From Pediococcus inopinatus (GTDB taxonomy: Bacteria; Bacillota; Bacilli; Lactobacillales; Lactobacillaceae), in contig NZ_CP019982.1 in assembly GCF_002982135.1 (NCBI RefSeq), forward strand, positions 25,355 through 89,354: a stretch of DNA of 64,000 nucleotides. Reading direction: 5' to 3'. Under the pieces are notes generated by a model. It had not been told where the DNA came from and did not search any database. It saw only the letters and a program-made list of their open reading frames with translations. Numbering within the stretch: the first letter of the stretch is position 1; each line of letters starts with the position of its first letter. Shown piece by piece: positions 8,409-17,108 of the stretch. Position numbers and translations under genes: made by a program.

Positions 8409-9882
8409 GGCTCTATACTTTTTCCTGTTGATGAACTACCAATGTGGTAATCTATTAACAGGATTTTTTTGAAAAAAAAAGAGGCCCACAGGTCCCCACA
8501 CACAAAAAAATCCACCCACTACAGCATCATCAAAGGATGTGAGAAACCATGAACCCTATAGATAATAATATAAAATTTTCACTCAGTATTAAAGACCCAA
8601 ATGTTATTTTTTTCAGTTATAAGCATCAATTCATAAAATCAAAACCTGCTAAAGTCTATGTTGCCAATGTAAAAGCCACTTATACAAGGTGTCCTCAATG
8701 TGGTTTTGAAAACTTTAGTCATAACGGACACTATGTGTCACGCGTTTCATATCCGTCGGCCAACGCTAGTGAGCCCGTCTATCTTGAACTTCATAAAGAA
8801 CGATTAATCTGTAAAAATTGTGGAAACTCGGTAATGGCAACAACAGACCTCGTCAATAAGTATTGTAATATTTCCAAAGCTACCAGACAAAAAATATTCA
8901 TGCATCTTCAGGATGATCGTACTCAGACTAGTATTGCTTTAGACAATAGTGTTTCTCCCAGTACCGTTTGTCGCTATTTAGACAACTATGATGATCTATT
9001 TCGGAGAAATTATCATTCTTTACCTGAGCACTTATCTATGGATGAATTTCGTGGTGTTGGCGGCGATTTCCACTTTCTTTGTATTAACGGTGATGGTGAT
9101 CATGAAATTCAACAGATCCTACCGGATCGCTTTAAACAAACTATTATTGATTACTTTAATAAGTTTGACAGCACCGCTAGAAAGCAAGTAAAGACAGTTT
9201 CTCTGGACCTTAATAGTTACTATCAAGATATCGCCAGATTGGTATTTCCAAATGCCAAAATAATTGTCGATCGTTTTCATATTGTTGCGATGATGACTAG
9301 ATCTTTTAACCAAAGTCGCGTTCAAATTATGAAAGAATACAAGAAACAATCCAAGGAATATCGGATGCTTAAATTCTCCTGGAAACTTTATTTAAAACAC
9401 TTCGATGAGCTTGAGATTAAAAAAACATTTTTCGATCGACACCTTAGGAAACAAGTAACTCAACTCGAAAGAGTTCAGTTAGGTCTAGATGTTGATGAAA
9501 GACTGTTAAATACTTATAACGCCATGCAAGGCATTATGATATGTCTTAAAAATCACGACAAAGATGGTCTTGTTCAATATTTATATAACAACGATAAGCT
9601 TAGCTCGCAAATGAAAGATGTTTTAACCACATTTAAAAAGAATCTTGAAATAGTCCTCAATGCCAGTGAATCAAAGTATTCTAATGGTCCAATTGAAGGG
9701 ATCAATAGAATGATTAAGCAAATTCAAAGAACTGCCTTCGGTTTCCGAAATTATCACCACTTAGTTTCAAGAGTTAAATTACAACAAATGAGAACCAAAC
9801 CAAACAAAAAGACACTGTTAGAAGTTGCATAACTTCTAACAGTGTCCCAAATTCATCTATCAACAGGATTTGACAAAGAGCC
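8409..9882 (+). mobile_element. ISL3-family element, complete
   Basis: The left end begins GGCTCTATACTTTTTCCTGT and the reverse complement of the right end begins GGCTCTTTGTCAAATCCTGT. The flanks read TTTATTTG (8401-8408) and TTTATTTA (9883-9890), matching in 7 of 8 bases, as expected for the 8-bp duplication of ISL3 elements. The right duplicate overlaps the stop codon of the csbD gene, so the element sits exactly at that gene's 3' end. Confidence 0.85.
8549..9832 (+). CDS. ISL3-family transposase
   Basis: 427 residues. The N-terminal zinc-finger-like segment has CPQCGFEN and CKNCGNS pairs (about residues 50-95), followed by a helix-turn-helix and the DDE_Tnp_ISL3 core (MDEFRGVGGDFHF, SLDLNSYYQ, VDRFHIV and a late [13 protein letters not shown] near 390). 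This is the full length for the family. It differs clearly from the other ISL3 transposases in this window. Confidence 0.92.
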   Translation: MNPIDNNIKFSLSIKDPNVIFFSYKHQFIKSKPAKVYVANVKATYTRCPQCGFENFSHNGHYVSRVSYPSANASEPVYLELHKERLICKNCGNSVMATTDLVNKYCNISKATRQKIFMHLQDDRTQTSIALDNSVSPSTVCRYLDNYDDLFRRNYHSLPEHLSMDEFRGVGGDFHFLCINGDGDHEIQQILPDRFKQTIIDYFNKFDSTARKQVKTVSLDLNSYYQDIARLVFPNAKIIVDRFHIVAMMTRSFNQSRVQIMKEYKKQSKEYRMLKFSWKLYLKHFDELEIKKTFFDRHLRKQVTQLERVQLGLDVDERLLNTYNAMQGIMICLKNHDKDGLVQYLYNNDKLSSQMKDVLTTFKKNLEIVLNASESKYSNGPIEGINRMIKQIQRTAFGFRNYHHLVSRVKLQQMRTKPNKKTLLEVA

Positions 9883-9883
9883 T

Positions 9884-10099
9884 TTATTTATCGTCTTTAT
9901 CTAACTTTTCCTTTACGTTATCAACCGTATCTTTAACAGCATCTTTGGCATCTGACAGTTTATCTTTAGCCTTACCTAGAATACCTTGACCCTTACCTTC
10001 AGCTTCGCGGGCCTTGTCGTTCGTAACCTTGCCTTCAACTTCTTTAGCTTTTCCACTTACCTTATCTTTGGTGCTATCAATTTTGTCATCTAGACTCAT
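9884..10099 (-). CDS. CsbD-family stress protein
   Basis: 71 residues, very hydrophilic and lysine-rich (MSLDDKIDSTKDKVSGKAKE), matching the CsbD family of small general-stress proteins whose biochemical role is unknown. The ATG at 10099 is chosen over an upstream in-frame ATG because GGGAGG lies seven bases before it. It is the last gene of a leftward stress operon that begins with amaP, although about 200 bp separate it from the preceding small gene. An ISL3 element abuts its stop codon. Confidence 0.85.
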   Translation of the reverse strand: MSLDDKIDSTKDKVSGKAKEVEGKVTNDKAREAEGKGQGILGKAKDKLSDAKDAVKDTVDNVKEKLDKDDK

Positions 10100-10206
10100 A
10101 ATATAACCTCCCATAATGTATTTGTTACAACAGTATTATTCCACATTTTAATTTGCTTGTCTAATAAGGAGATCCTACAAGAGATAGTGTGAATGACACT
10201 TATAAG

Positions 10207-10223
10207 GTAGATTGCAAATTTAA
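10207..10223. repeat. Orphan end of the ISLpl1-like IS30 element
   Basis: GTAGATTGCAAATTTAA is identical to the left end of the IS30 element at 1410, but no transposase follows. It is a footprint of a lost or excised copy. Confidence 0.55.
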
Positions 10224-10296
10224 ATATTGATTAACTGATCTTCAATTGCTCAATCATTTACGTTCTAAGAAGCCTAATACAGATAAATTTGGCTAA

Positions 10297-10437
10297 TTAT
10301 CCATGTAATTTTTGTTGCAATGTATCACCAATGCCATCTACTTTCTTAGCAGCCAAGACGGTGCCACCGATGAGGACACCACCTACAATGAGCGTAGAAG
10401 CAATCATAAACTTAAATACACTTTTCAAGACGTCCAT
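10297..10437 (-). CDS. Small membrane protein in the stress operon
   Basis: 46 residues starting MDVLKSVFKFMIASTLIVGG, with one strong transmembrane segment at about 8-30 and a short polar tail. GGGGGA lies shortly before the ATG. It lies 11 bp downstream of glsB in the same direction, so it is probably co-transcribed with the Asp23-type genes. The family is not recognised; similar tiny membrane proteins accompany Asp23 clusters in lactobacilli. Confidence 0.65.
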   Translation of the reverse strand: MDVLKSVFKFMIASTLIVGGVLIGGTVLAAKKVDGIGDTLQQKLHG

Positions 10438-10448
10438 AAAATTCCCCC

Positions 10449-10700
10449 TTACTTTTTACTGGTTCGACCAACAACTAATGAAACAATCAGAACTAAAATA
10501 ATTGCCCCGATGATCGATGGTATCAATGCCATGCCAGCTAACGAAGGGCCCCAAGTGCCAAGGAGCCCTTGGCCAATCCACGCACCGATTAAACCAGCTA
10601 CGATGTTTGCAATCCAGCCCATAGCAGCACCACGGTTAGTGATTGCGCCAGCAATGGCACCAATGATTGCCCCGACGATTAATGACCAAATAAGTCCCAT
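10449..10700 (-). CDS. GlsB/YeaQ/YmgE-family membrane protein, copy 2
   Basis: 83 residues. Glycine-rich transmembrane protein of the transglycosylase-associated (GlsB/YeaQ) family, with three hydrophobic segments (MGLIWSLIVGAIIGAIAGAI, then residues 30-45 and 60-80). It is linked to the Asp23/Gls24 envelope stress response. The protein is identical to that of the next gene, and the DNA unit is a 266-bp tandem duplication with one visible silent change (ATT/ATA). Confidence 0.88.
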   Translation of the reverse strand: MGLIWSLIVGAIIGAIAGAITNRGAAMGWIANIVAGLIGAWIGQGLLGTWGPSLAGMALIPSIIGAIILVLIVSLVVGRTSKK

Positions 10701-10714
10701 ATTTACTCACTCCC

Positions 10715-10966
10715 TTACTTTTTACTGGTTCGACCAACAACTAATGAAACAATCAGAACTAAAATAATTGCCCCGATGATCGATGGTATCAATGCCATGC
10801 CAGCTAACGAAGGGCCCCAAGTGCCAAGGAGCCCTTGGCCAATCCACGCACCGATTAAACCAGCTACGATGTTTGCAATCCAGCCCATAGCAGCACCACG
10901 GTTAGTGATTGCGCCAGCAATGGCACCAATGATTGCCCCGACGATTAATGACCATATAAGTCCCAT
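10715..10966 (-). CDS. GlsB/YeaQ/YmgE-family membrane protein, copy 1
   Basis: 83 residues, the same protein as the neighbouring copy: three hydrophobic glycine-rich helices in the envelope. It starts at ATG 10966 after GGGAGTGAG, 14 bp from the asp23 stop, so it is part of the amaP-asp23 operon. In related bacteria GlsB-type proteins accompany Asp23; a direct interaction is inferred only. Confidence 0.88.
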   Translation of the reverse strand: MGLIWSLIVGAIIGAIAGAITNRGAAMGWIANIVAGLIGAWIGQGLLGTWGPSLAGMALIPSIIGAIILVLIVSLVVGRTSKK

Positions 10967-10980
10967 ATTTACTCACTCCC

Positions 10981-11523
10981 TTAGTTAACACGACTAGATT
11001 TATTGTCAGACGTTACTTTATCAACGCTGTCACCTAATGTTTCCTTCGATTTCTTTGCGCCCTTACTGACGGCTTCCTTCGTTTTGTCTGTGGCATCGCT
11101 CACGCGATCTTGCAGAGAAGTCGAATCTTTTTCATATTGCTCCTTTGTCTTGACATCAACAACATTCACATTTACCTCAATTACTTCTAATTCGGTCATA
11201 TTCTTTACTTCCCGAACGATAACATTTTTGATCTTGTCATACAGTTTAGAAATATCAATGCCGTATTCAGCAACAATGTCGAGATCCACTGCAACCTGCT
11301 TTTTTCCAACCTCTACATCAATTCCTGATGTGACATCTGAAGTATTAACTAGTTTTTCAGCAACATTTGCGAAAAAGCCGCCATCTACGGTTAATAAGCC
11401 ATCTACTTCAGAAAGTGCGATACCAATGATCTTTTGAATAACCTTATCATCAAATGTTAAATTGCCTTTAACACCAGACTTTTCGTTAGTTGTTGTTTTC
11501 TCACTTGGCGTTCCATTCTGCAT
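10981..11523 (-). CDS. asp23: Asp23/Gls24-family envelope stress protein
   Basis: 180 residues. The core Asp23 domain (about 18-115) runs from GNLTFDDKVIQKIIGIALSE through the predicted beta/alpha repeats (VGKKQVAVDLDIVAEYGIDI, LEVIEVNVNVVDV). It is followed by a charged, low-complexity lysine/serine/aspartate tail. In staphylococci Asp23 is an abundant cytoplasmic protein anchored to the membrane by AmaP; the genes here have the same neighbourhood (amaP, DUF2273, asp23, glsB). Start supported by AGGAGG. Confidence 0.92.
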   Translation of the reverse strand: MQNGTPSEKTTTNEKSGVKGNLTFDDKVIQKIIGIALSEVDGLLTVDGGFFANVAEKLVNTSDVTSGIDVEVGKKQVAVDLDIVAEYGIDISKLYDKIKNVIVREVKNMTELEVIEVNVNVVDVKTKEQYEKDSTSLQDRVSDATDKTKEAVSKGAKKSKETLGDSVDKVTSDNKSSRVN

Positions 11524-11550
11524 AATTTTTCCTCCTTATAATTCAAACAG

Positions 11551-11736
11551 TTATTTAAAAACATTTGTTAAGATACCAGTTTTTTGAATATAATAACCCG
11601 CGGTAATCCCGATTGCCATAAAAATCAAAACAAAAAGCGTCTTGAAAAATCCAAAAGTGATGATAAGGACCGCTAAGAGCAACCCCATAATTCCACCAAT
11701 TAGTGGCCAAAAATAGGCTTTAATGAGTTCGGTCAC
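11551..11736 (-). CDS. DUF2273-family small membrane protein
   Basis: 61 residues with two transmembrane segments (about 8-30 and 33-50). DUF2273 proteins sit between amaP and asp23 in Firmicutes and their function is unknown. Start GTG at 11736 with GGAGGTG upstream. 11 bp after amaP in the same direction. Confidence 0.85.
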   Translation of the reverse strand: MTELIKAYFWPLIGGIMGLLLAVLIITFGFFKTLFVLIFMAIGITAGYYIQKTGILTNVFK

Positions 11737-11747
11737 GTTATCACCTC

Positions 11748-12308
11748 CTAGACAACTCGAGATTGTTGCACATTAGCGTCCAACTCATTAAAATCAACGA
11801 GTCTGATTTTAATTTTTTTCTGTTCAGAAATTCCAAGACAAATACGCAAATCTTTTTTTAATTGATTAAGAAAATTTGCAGTCTGTTGCTTGGCATTGAC
11901 TGAATTTAGTAGATCACCCGATATTTTAAGTGTGATCCCTTTTCGTGATAACTTAGATGATACCTTGGGGTTGCCAATAAAGGGTTCATGTTGAAGTGCT
12001 GAAAGCGCAAAATGTTCAATAGCTTTCTTACTGACGGTCACTTGACCATCAGACTTTTGATGAAGATATAATGATTGTGACCGTGGCCAAAAAAGTGTGA
12101 TAAGCAAAAAAATAATTAACAGTACCGCCAGAATTACTCCACTCCAAAAGAGGTATATCGGTTCGTACTGCTCCAACCAACCAAGCTTTAATGACATGGG
12201 TGTACTAGTACCAATGGCCGTTGACCAATTTTTAAAGACAAGAACTATGGATAAAGGAAATGCAAGGATAATAACAACTACTATTAATGCCTTAAATATA
12301 AATCGCAA
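11748..12308 (-). CDS. amaP: AmaP, membrane anchor of Asp23
   Basis: 186 residues with two N-terminal transmembrane helices (about 4-25 and 52-75) and a cytoplasmic domain that resembles an Asp23 fold. This is the layout of the alkaline-shock membrane anchor protein, which tethers Asp23 to the membrane. First gene of the leftward stress operon. The start appears to be TTG at 12306-12308, with AAAGGTGGTG upstream; no better ATG is present. Confidence 0.88.
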   Translation of the reverse strand: MRFIFKALIVVVIILAFPLSIVLVFKNWSTAIGTSTPMSLKLGWLEQYEPIYLFWSGVILAVLLIIFLLITLFWPRSQSLYLHQKSDGQVTVSKKAIEHFALSALQHEPFIGNPKVSSKLSRKGITLKISGDLLNSVNAKQQTANFLNQLKKDLRICLGISEQKKIKIRLVDFNELDANVQQSRVV

Positions 12309-12329
12309 ATCATCACCACCTTTACCATA

Positions 12330-12360
12330 ATTATATCAGGACAGTTGTGATGATGGAATT
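12330..12360 (-). promoter_or_regulatory. Possible promoter of the amaP-asp23 operon
   Basis: On the minus strand a perfect TATAAT (complement of 12330-12335) lies 21 bp before the amaP start. The -35 about 17 bases further (near 12353-12358) is poor, which could mean an activator or an alternative signal. Confidence 0.45.
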
Positions 12361-12415
12361 ATATGCTCTTATAAGGAACCAATTAAGATTTTTGTTTGAC
12401 TAAACCAATCTAGCC

Positions 12416-12429
12416 ATTAGGGTATACCC
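12416..12429. repeat. Dyad ATTAGGGTATACCC at the break point of the surface-protein gene
   Basis: GGGTATACCC is a perfect 10-bp palindrome. Close relatives occur just before two resolvase genes (28914-28927 and 41325-41338). Here it marks the 5' boundary of the truncated MucBP frame, so it may be a recombination site used by those enzymes. Confidence 0.5.
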
Positions 12430-12485
12430 AAACAAGCGGTAAGATATTAACTTGGACTACGACTGTCTCGAATTCTAATCAAGCA

Positions 12486-14984
12486 ATGGCAATGATTGTC
12501 AGTGCATCAACTGGTGGTGCTAAGAATTTACAGCAATTTGAAATAATGAGTTTTGATTTTAAGCAAGCAGCGACAGTTAATGTTAAGTATGTTGATACAA
12601 AAGGTAATCAAATTGCTCAAGGTGAGGTTACTTATCCAAATGGCGCTAATGTTAATGGTACTTATACTACAGGACAATTAGAAATTCCCAATTATAAGTT
12701 TGTAAGAATGGATGATGGTACTGCCACTGGAGCAAAAAGTTTGCCAGCGACGGGTACTCTAACAAAAGCTGGAGATAATGGGACGGTTATTTATGTCTAT
12801 GCACCAGCGTACACACAAACAAGCAAAACAATTAGTGAAACCATTAAGTATATTGACCAAGATGGTAAAGAAGTAGCAATAGGATATACGGCAGATCCAA
12901 TTACATTTGTGACAGTAACTAATCCAGTTGATAACACAACAACAACGTATTACTCAACTAAAGCAAAGACTGCAACGCTGGATGATAATGGTGTGCCAAC
13001 AGAAGCTGGATGGACAAAAGCAGACAGTACCGATTTCGCAGAAGTAGTTAATCCAGAAGTTGATGGCTATAAGGTAATCAGTAATGATGCCCCAAACTCT
13101 GATTTGACAAGCGTTGCAGTTCAAACTGTCTACACTAATTCTAGTGATCTTGACTTCACGGTGGTTTATGCCAAGAATGCGCCAACTATTACAACCGAAA
13201 GCAAGACGATTAATGAAACTATCCATTACGTCTACAAAGATGGTACGACAGCTCATGATGATTATGTGGCCAAGCCGGTTGAATTTACGCGTGAAGTCTC
13301 AACTGATGCGGTGACAGGTGAAAAGACCTATGGGTCTTGGTCAGCAGATCAAAGCTTTGCGGCAGTAACTAGCCCAGCTATTAAGGGTTACACGCCAGAC
13401 CAGGCTGAAATTGGGTCACAAACTGTGAGTGGTGACTCCAGTGATCTTGATTTCACGGTGGTTTATGCTAAGAATGCGCCAACTATTACAACTGAAAGCA
13501 AGACGATTAATGAAACTATCCATTACGTCTACAAAGATGGTACGACAGCTCATGATGATTATGTGGCCAAGCCGGTTGAATTTACGCGTGAAGTCTCAAC
13601 TGATGCGGTGACAGGTGAAAAGACCTATGGGTCTTGGTCAGCAGATCAAAGCTTTGCGGCAGTAACTAGCCCAGCTATTAAGGGTTACACGCCAGACCAG
13701 GCTGAAATTGGGTCACAAACTGTGAGTGGTGACTCCAGTGATCTTGATTTCACGGTGGTTTATGCTAAGAATGCGCCAACTATTACAACCGAAAGCAAGA
13801 CGATTAATGAAACTATCCATTACGTCTACAAAGATGGTACGACAGCTCATGATGATTATGTGGCCAAGCCGGTTGAATTTACGCGTGAAGTCTCAACTGA
13901 TGCGGTGACAGGTGAAAAGACCTATGGGTCTTGGTCAGCAGATCAAAGCTTTGCGGCAGTAACTAGCCCAGCTATTAAGGGTTACACGCCAGACCAGGCT
14001 GAAATTGGGTCACAAACTGTGAGTGGTGACTCCAGTGATCTTGATTTCACGGTGGTTTATGCTAAGAATGCGCCAACTATTACAACTGAAAGCAAGACGA
14101 TTAATGAAACTATCCATTACGTCTACAAAGATGGTACGACAGCTCATGATGATTATGTGGCCAAGCCGGTTGAATTTACGCGTGAAGTCTCAACTGATGC
14201 GGTGACAGGTGAAAAGACCTATGGGTCTTGGTCAGCAGATCAAAGCTTTGCGGCAGTAACTAGCCCAGCTATTAAGGGTTACACGCCAGACCAGGCTGAA
14301 ATTGGGTCACAAACTGTGAGTGGTGACTCCAGTGATCTTGATTTCACGGTGGTTTATGCTAAGAATGCGCCAACTATTACAACCGAAAGCAAGACGATTA
14401 ATGAAACTATCCATTACGTCTACAAAGATGGTACGACAGCTCATGATGATTATGTGGCCAAGCCGGTTGAATTTACGCGTGAAGTCTCAACTGATGCGGT
14501 GACAGGTGAAAAGACCTATGGGTCTTGGTCAGCAGATCAAAGCTTTGCGGCAGTAACTAGCCCAGCTATTAAGGGTTACACGCCAGACCAGGCTGAAATT
14601 GGGTCACAAACTGTGAGTGGTGACGCTAGTGATCTTGACTTTACAGTAGTTTATACCAAGGATGCGCCAACAAAGCCGGTTGACCCAAGTCAACCAACGA
14701 CGCCAACAAAACCAGTTAACCCAAGTCAACCAACGACGCCAACAAAACCAGTTAACCCAAGTCAACCAACGACGCCAATAAAGCCGATTAACCCAAGCCA
14801 ATCAACGACACCTGCTAAGCCGGTTCAGGCTGGTCAAGCAGCGGCTACTAATTTTGTGGATCAACGGTTGCCTCAAACTGATGAAACTGATCAACGACAC
14901 ATGACACTGAGTGGTTTATTACTATTAGCCATGAGTAGTTTGTTAGGACTCTTCGGAATGACTAAGCGGCAGCGCAAAGAATAG
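12486..14984 (+). CDS. 5'-truncated MucBP/Mub-repeat LPxTG surface protein
   Basis: 832 residues from the first ATG. One MucBP-like domain (about 30-105, VNVKYVDTKGNQIAQGE), a diverged repeat (about 115-215), five nearly identical 99-residue Mub-type repeats (about 219-713), a proline-rich wall spanner (PTKPVNPSQPTT units) and a C-terminal sorting signal: LPQTD, a hydrophobic helix and a basic tail KRQRKE. Such proteins bind mucus or host glycans on the cell wall. No signal peptide is present: the frame opens only after a TAG near 12413, at a short palindrome. The front of the gene is therefore missing, and export is unlikely unless it is joined elsewhere. Confidence 0.85.
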   Translation: MAMIVSASTGGAKNLQQFEIMSFDFKQAATVNVKYVDTKGNQIAQGEVTYPNGANVNGTYTTGQLEIPNYKFVRMDDGTATGAKSLPATGTLTKAGDNGTVIYVYAPAYTQTSKTISETIKYIDQDGKEVAIGYTADPITFVTVTNPVDNTTTTYYSTKAKTATLDDNGVPTEAGWTKADSTDFAEVVNPEVDGYKVISNDAPNSDLTSVAVQTVYTNSSDLDFTVVYAKNAPTITTESKTINETIHYVYKDGTTAHDDYVAKPVEFTREVSTDAVTGEKTYGSWSADQSFAAVTSPAIKGYTPDQAEIGSQTVSGDSSDLDFTVVYAKNAPTITTESKTINETIHYVYKDGTTAHDDYVAKPVEFTREVSTDAVTGEKTYGSWSADQSFAAVTSPAIKGYTPDQAEIGSQTVSGDSSDLDFTVVYAKNAPTITTESKTINETIHYVYKDGTTAHDDYVAKPVEFTREVSTDAVTGEKTYGSWSADQSFAAVTSPAIKGYTPDQAEIGSQTVSGDSSDLDFTVVYAKNAPTITTESKTINETIHYVYKDGTTAHDDYVAKPVEFTREVSTDAVTGEKTYGSWSADQSFAAVTSPAIKGYTPDQAEIGSQTVSGDSSDLDFTVVYAKNAPTITTESKTINETIHYVYKDGTTAHDDYVAKPVEFTREVSTDAVTGEKTYGSWSADQSFAAVTSPAIKGYTPDQAEIGSQTVSGDASDLDFTVVYTKDAPTKPVDPSQPTTPTKPVNPSQPTTPTKPVNPSQPTTPIKPINPSQSTTPAKPVQAGQAAATNFVDQRLPQTDETDQRHMTLSGLLLLAMSSLLGLFGMTKRQRKE
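13141..14625 (+). repeat. Five tandem 297-bp repeats in the surface-protein gene
   Basis: Units begin at 13141, 13438, 13735, 14032 and 14329 and each encodes 99 residues starting SSDLDFTVVYAKNAP. They are almost identical in DNA. A silent marker alternates: ACAACCGAA in units 1, 3 and 5, ACAACTGAA in units 2 and 4. This points to amplification of a two-unit block. Confidence 0.9.
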
Positions 14985-14995
14985 GATGATATTAT

Positions 14996-15434
14996 ATGCT
15001 AAATCAGCAGCAAACTAAGATCCAGTTTGAGAGCTTAGCAACCCTTCAAGCTATTCAGAAACAAGGCATACCAGATGTTAGTGCAAGGGCTGGCCACAAC
15101 TGGTTTCTCAATGCGTGAGTGGGGAATATTAGTCTATCTTGAACAACACGGACAAGCCACTGCTAGTGAATTGGCTGATGCGTTCATGGTTACGCGCACA
15201 CTAATTTCCAGAAACACTTGGCGACTGATTCAAGATAATTTAATTCAATCACAAGTAAATCAAACTGATCGACGAATTGTGCGGCTAACCTTGACTACTA
15301 ATGGCCAAGAAACTGTCCAAAGGAGCGTTCGGCAAGTGCAAGCAAATTTAAAAACTTTCAACCAAAGTCACGATTTGGAGAAGTTGACTAAACAAGTGGA
15401 AACTTTGTCACAACAACTGGCTAAGATAAATTAA
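14996..15434 (+). pseudogene. MarR-family regulator, probably frameshifted
   Basis: The winged-helix core from 15075 (FSMREWGILVYLEQHGQATA... DRRIVRLTLTTNGQ) is a clear MarR domain, but it lacks the N-terminal dimerisation helix if started at 15075. An ATG at 14996 with AGGATGA upstream opens a frame that would supply the N terminus, one base out of phase. Just ahead of 15075 the core frame reads QPFKLFRNKAYQM, which is also MarR-like. A one-base indel near 15035-15045 would explain this. It starts 12 bp after the surface-protein stop. Confidence 0.6.
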
Positions 15435-15472
15435 AAGTTTTTCAAAGTAAGTAAAGATGCCTTAATGTAAAT

Positions 15473-15519
15473 AAAGATCGGTCCGTTAAAACCCTTGGGG
15501 TTGAGCAGGCCGGTCTTTT
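15473..15519 (+). terminator. Terminator after the MarR gene
   Basis: AAAGATCGGTCC (from 15473) pairs imperfectly with GGCCGGTCTTT (ending near 15519), followed by T residues. Confidence 0.6.
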
Positions 15520-15612
15520 GTTGAAGTGAAGAAAATTTAAACATTAAGATTATTTTAGTCTCGTGACAATAATCATTTTGTATACCTAAGTAATTAATCG
15601 AGCATTGCAAGT

Positions 15613-16938
15613 GAGTGTTTAAATAATTATGTGTAAATGAATTATTGGGAATTGAAAAAGGGAAGCCTCTCCCTTATGATAGTTAGCGTCTAAACAAACA
15701 TCACAGGAGGCTTCCCCATGAATCAGTTTACCAAAGAAATTGTCACAGCACTAGCTCAGAATCAAGATTTAGACCTCATTTTTAAAGATCACCTAGAAAT
15801 TGCCGTTAATGAATTACTTCAAAATGAGCTTTCCGCCTTTTTAGGCTATGAACGCTATGATAGAGCTGGATTTAACTCTGGTAATTCACGCAATGGCAAC
15901 TACTTAAGAACCTTCAAAACTAAATATGGCGAGTTGAATCTCACGGTTCCACGTGATCGTAATGGCGAATTTATTAACCACACCTTACCTGCTTATCAGC
16001 GCCAAACAGACCAACTGGAACAGACGGTCATCCAGCTTTATCAAAAAGGCATTACTACCCATGAAATCTCCGATCTCATGGAAAAAATGTATGGTGCTTA
16101 TTACACACCGCAAACAGTTTCTAACTTAACTAAAGTCGTTAATGAACAAGTTGAAGCTTTCAAAAGTAGAACATTGTCAGAAAAATATGCGGTTATCTAT
16201 CTGGATGCCACTTATCTGCCGTTAAGACGCGACACCGTCGCAAAAGAAGCAGTCCACATTGCGATCGGTATACAGCCTAATGGGCATAAAGAAGTCTTAT
16301 CATACAAAATAGCGCCTACTGAATCTGGTGCAATTTGGACAGAGGTATTGGCTGATCTGAAACAACGAGGGGTGCAACAGAATTTACTTTTTGTGGCCGA
16401 TGGCTTAGTTGGATTGGCGTCTGCGGTTGGCAAATATTACCCCGAAGCCGTTATTCAACAATGTCTCGTTCATGTAAGTCGTAATATCTCGCATCGTATT
16501 CGTGTGAAAGACCGTAAAGAAGTCTTAGGTGATTTTAAATTAATCCATCAATCATCTGATAAACAGGCGGCAGAGCACAGCCTAGCTAACTTTATCAATC
16601 GCTGGCGCAAACGATATCCTAAAGTTACCCAAGGGTTATTAGAAAATCAGAAATTATTGACGTGTTTTGATTTCCCAGCAGCTATTCGGGCTAGTATTTA
16701 CAGCACAAACCTAATTGAATCATTTAATAAAAAATTCAAGCGGCAGACTAAAAAACGTGAACAGTTTCCAAATGAGGAATCCTTAGAAAGAACCTTGATG
16801 ACGGTTATTCTGGATTACAATGACAAGTTTGATCAGCGGGTGCATAAGGGATTCAACATGGTTGAAGACACATTAGAATCTATGTTTTAAAAAAAGGACG
16901 AGAGGCTTTTCTATTTACACATAAAATTTGACACTCTC
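15613..16938 (+). mobile_element. IS256-family element with 8-bp target duplication
   Basis: Flanked by direct TTGCAAGT copies at 15605-15612 and 16939-16946, the 8-bp duplication typical of IS256. The ends share GAGTGT... and a TATGTGTAAAT core. This element differs from the IS256 copies at 18.0 and 25.6 kb. Confidence 0.85.
15718..16890 (+). CDS. IS256-family (Mutator-type) transposase
   Basis: 390 residues, normal for the family. The DDE core shows D in YLDATYLPLRR (about 163), D in VADGLVGL (about 226) and E in NLIESFNKKFKR (about 336). A strong AGGAGG RBS precedes the ATG. No disruption is seen, so it is probably active. Confidence 0.93.
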   Translation: MNQFTKEIVTALAQNQDLDLIFKDHLEIAVNELLQNELSAFLGYERYDRAGFNSGNSRNGNYLRTFKTKYGELNLTVPRDRNGEFINHTLPAYQRQTDQLEQTVIQLYQKGITTHEISDLMEKMYGAYYTPQTVSNLTKVVNEQVEAFKSRTLSEKYAVIYLDATYLPLRRDTVAKEAVHIAIGIQPNGHKEVLSYKIAPTESGAIWTEVLADLKQRGVQQNLLFVADGLVGLASAVGKYYPEAVIQQCLVHVSRNISHRIRVKDRKEVLGDFKLIHQSSDKQAAEHSLANFINRWRKRYPKVTQGLLENQKLLTCFDFPAAIRASIYSTNLIESFNKKFKRQTKKREQFPNEESLERTLMTVILDYNDKFDQRVHKGFNMVEDTLESMF

Positions 16939-17044
16939 TTGCAAGTGGCAAAGTTTCTCACCATTAAAAAAGCTTAGATATATTTAGATACAAATTTTTT
17001 GACGTTTTGAATATGTGATAATTAAAGTGTTTAAATGGAACGAA

Positions 17045-17079
17045 CCAGGTCACAACTTAACAGTTGTGGCCTGTTTTTT
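17045..17079 (+). terminator. Strong terminator before the resolvase gene
   Basis: CAGGTCACAACT (17046-17057) pairs with AGTTGTGGCCTG (17062-17073), followed by six T residues. Confidence 0.8.
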
Positions 17080-17108
17080 GATGCTGTATAATTAAAGGGT
17101 TAGAACCG

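Larger units (their letters stand above)
10448..10979 (-). repeat. Tandem duplication of a 266-bp glsB unit
   Basis: Two direct copies of a 266-bp unit, each with the gene and its RBS, nearly identical at the DNA level. The near identity indicates recent duplication or gene conversion. Confidence 0.85.

Noticed and set aside
11003..11437. 144-codon rightward frame opposite asp23
   Set aside because: Serine/threonine-rich shadow of asp23 on the other strand; the asp23 frame has the RBS and family match.
13114..14502. Repeated 60-codon frames spaced 297 bp
   Set aside because: Alternate-frame readings of the Mub repeats; useful only as proof of the repeat period.
13141..14625. CRISPR-like array
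   Set aside because: The 297-bp units are contiguous, coding and without unique spacers.
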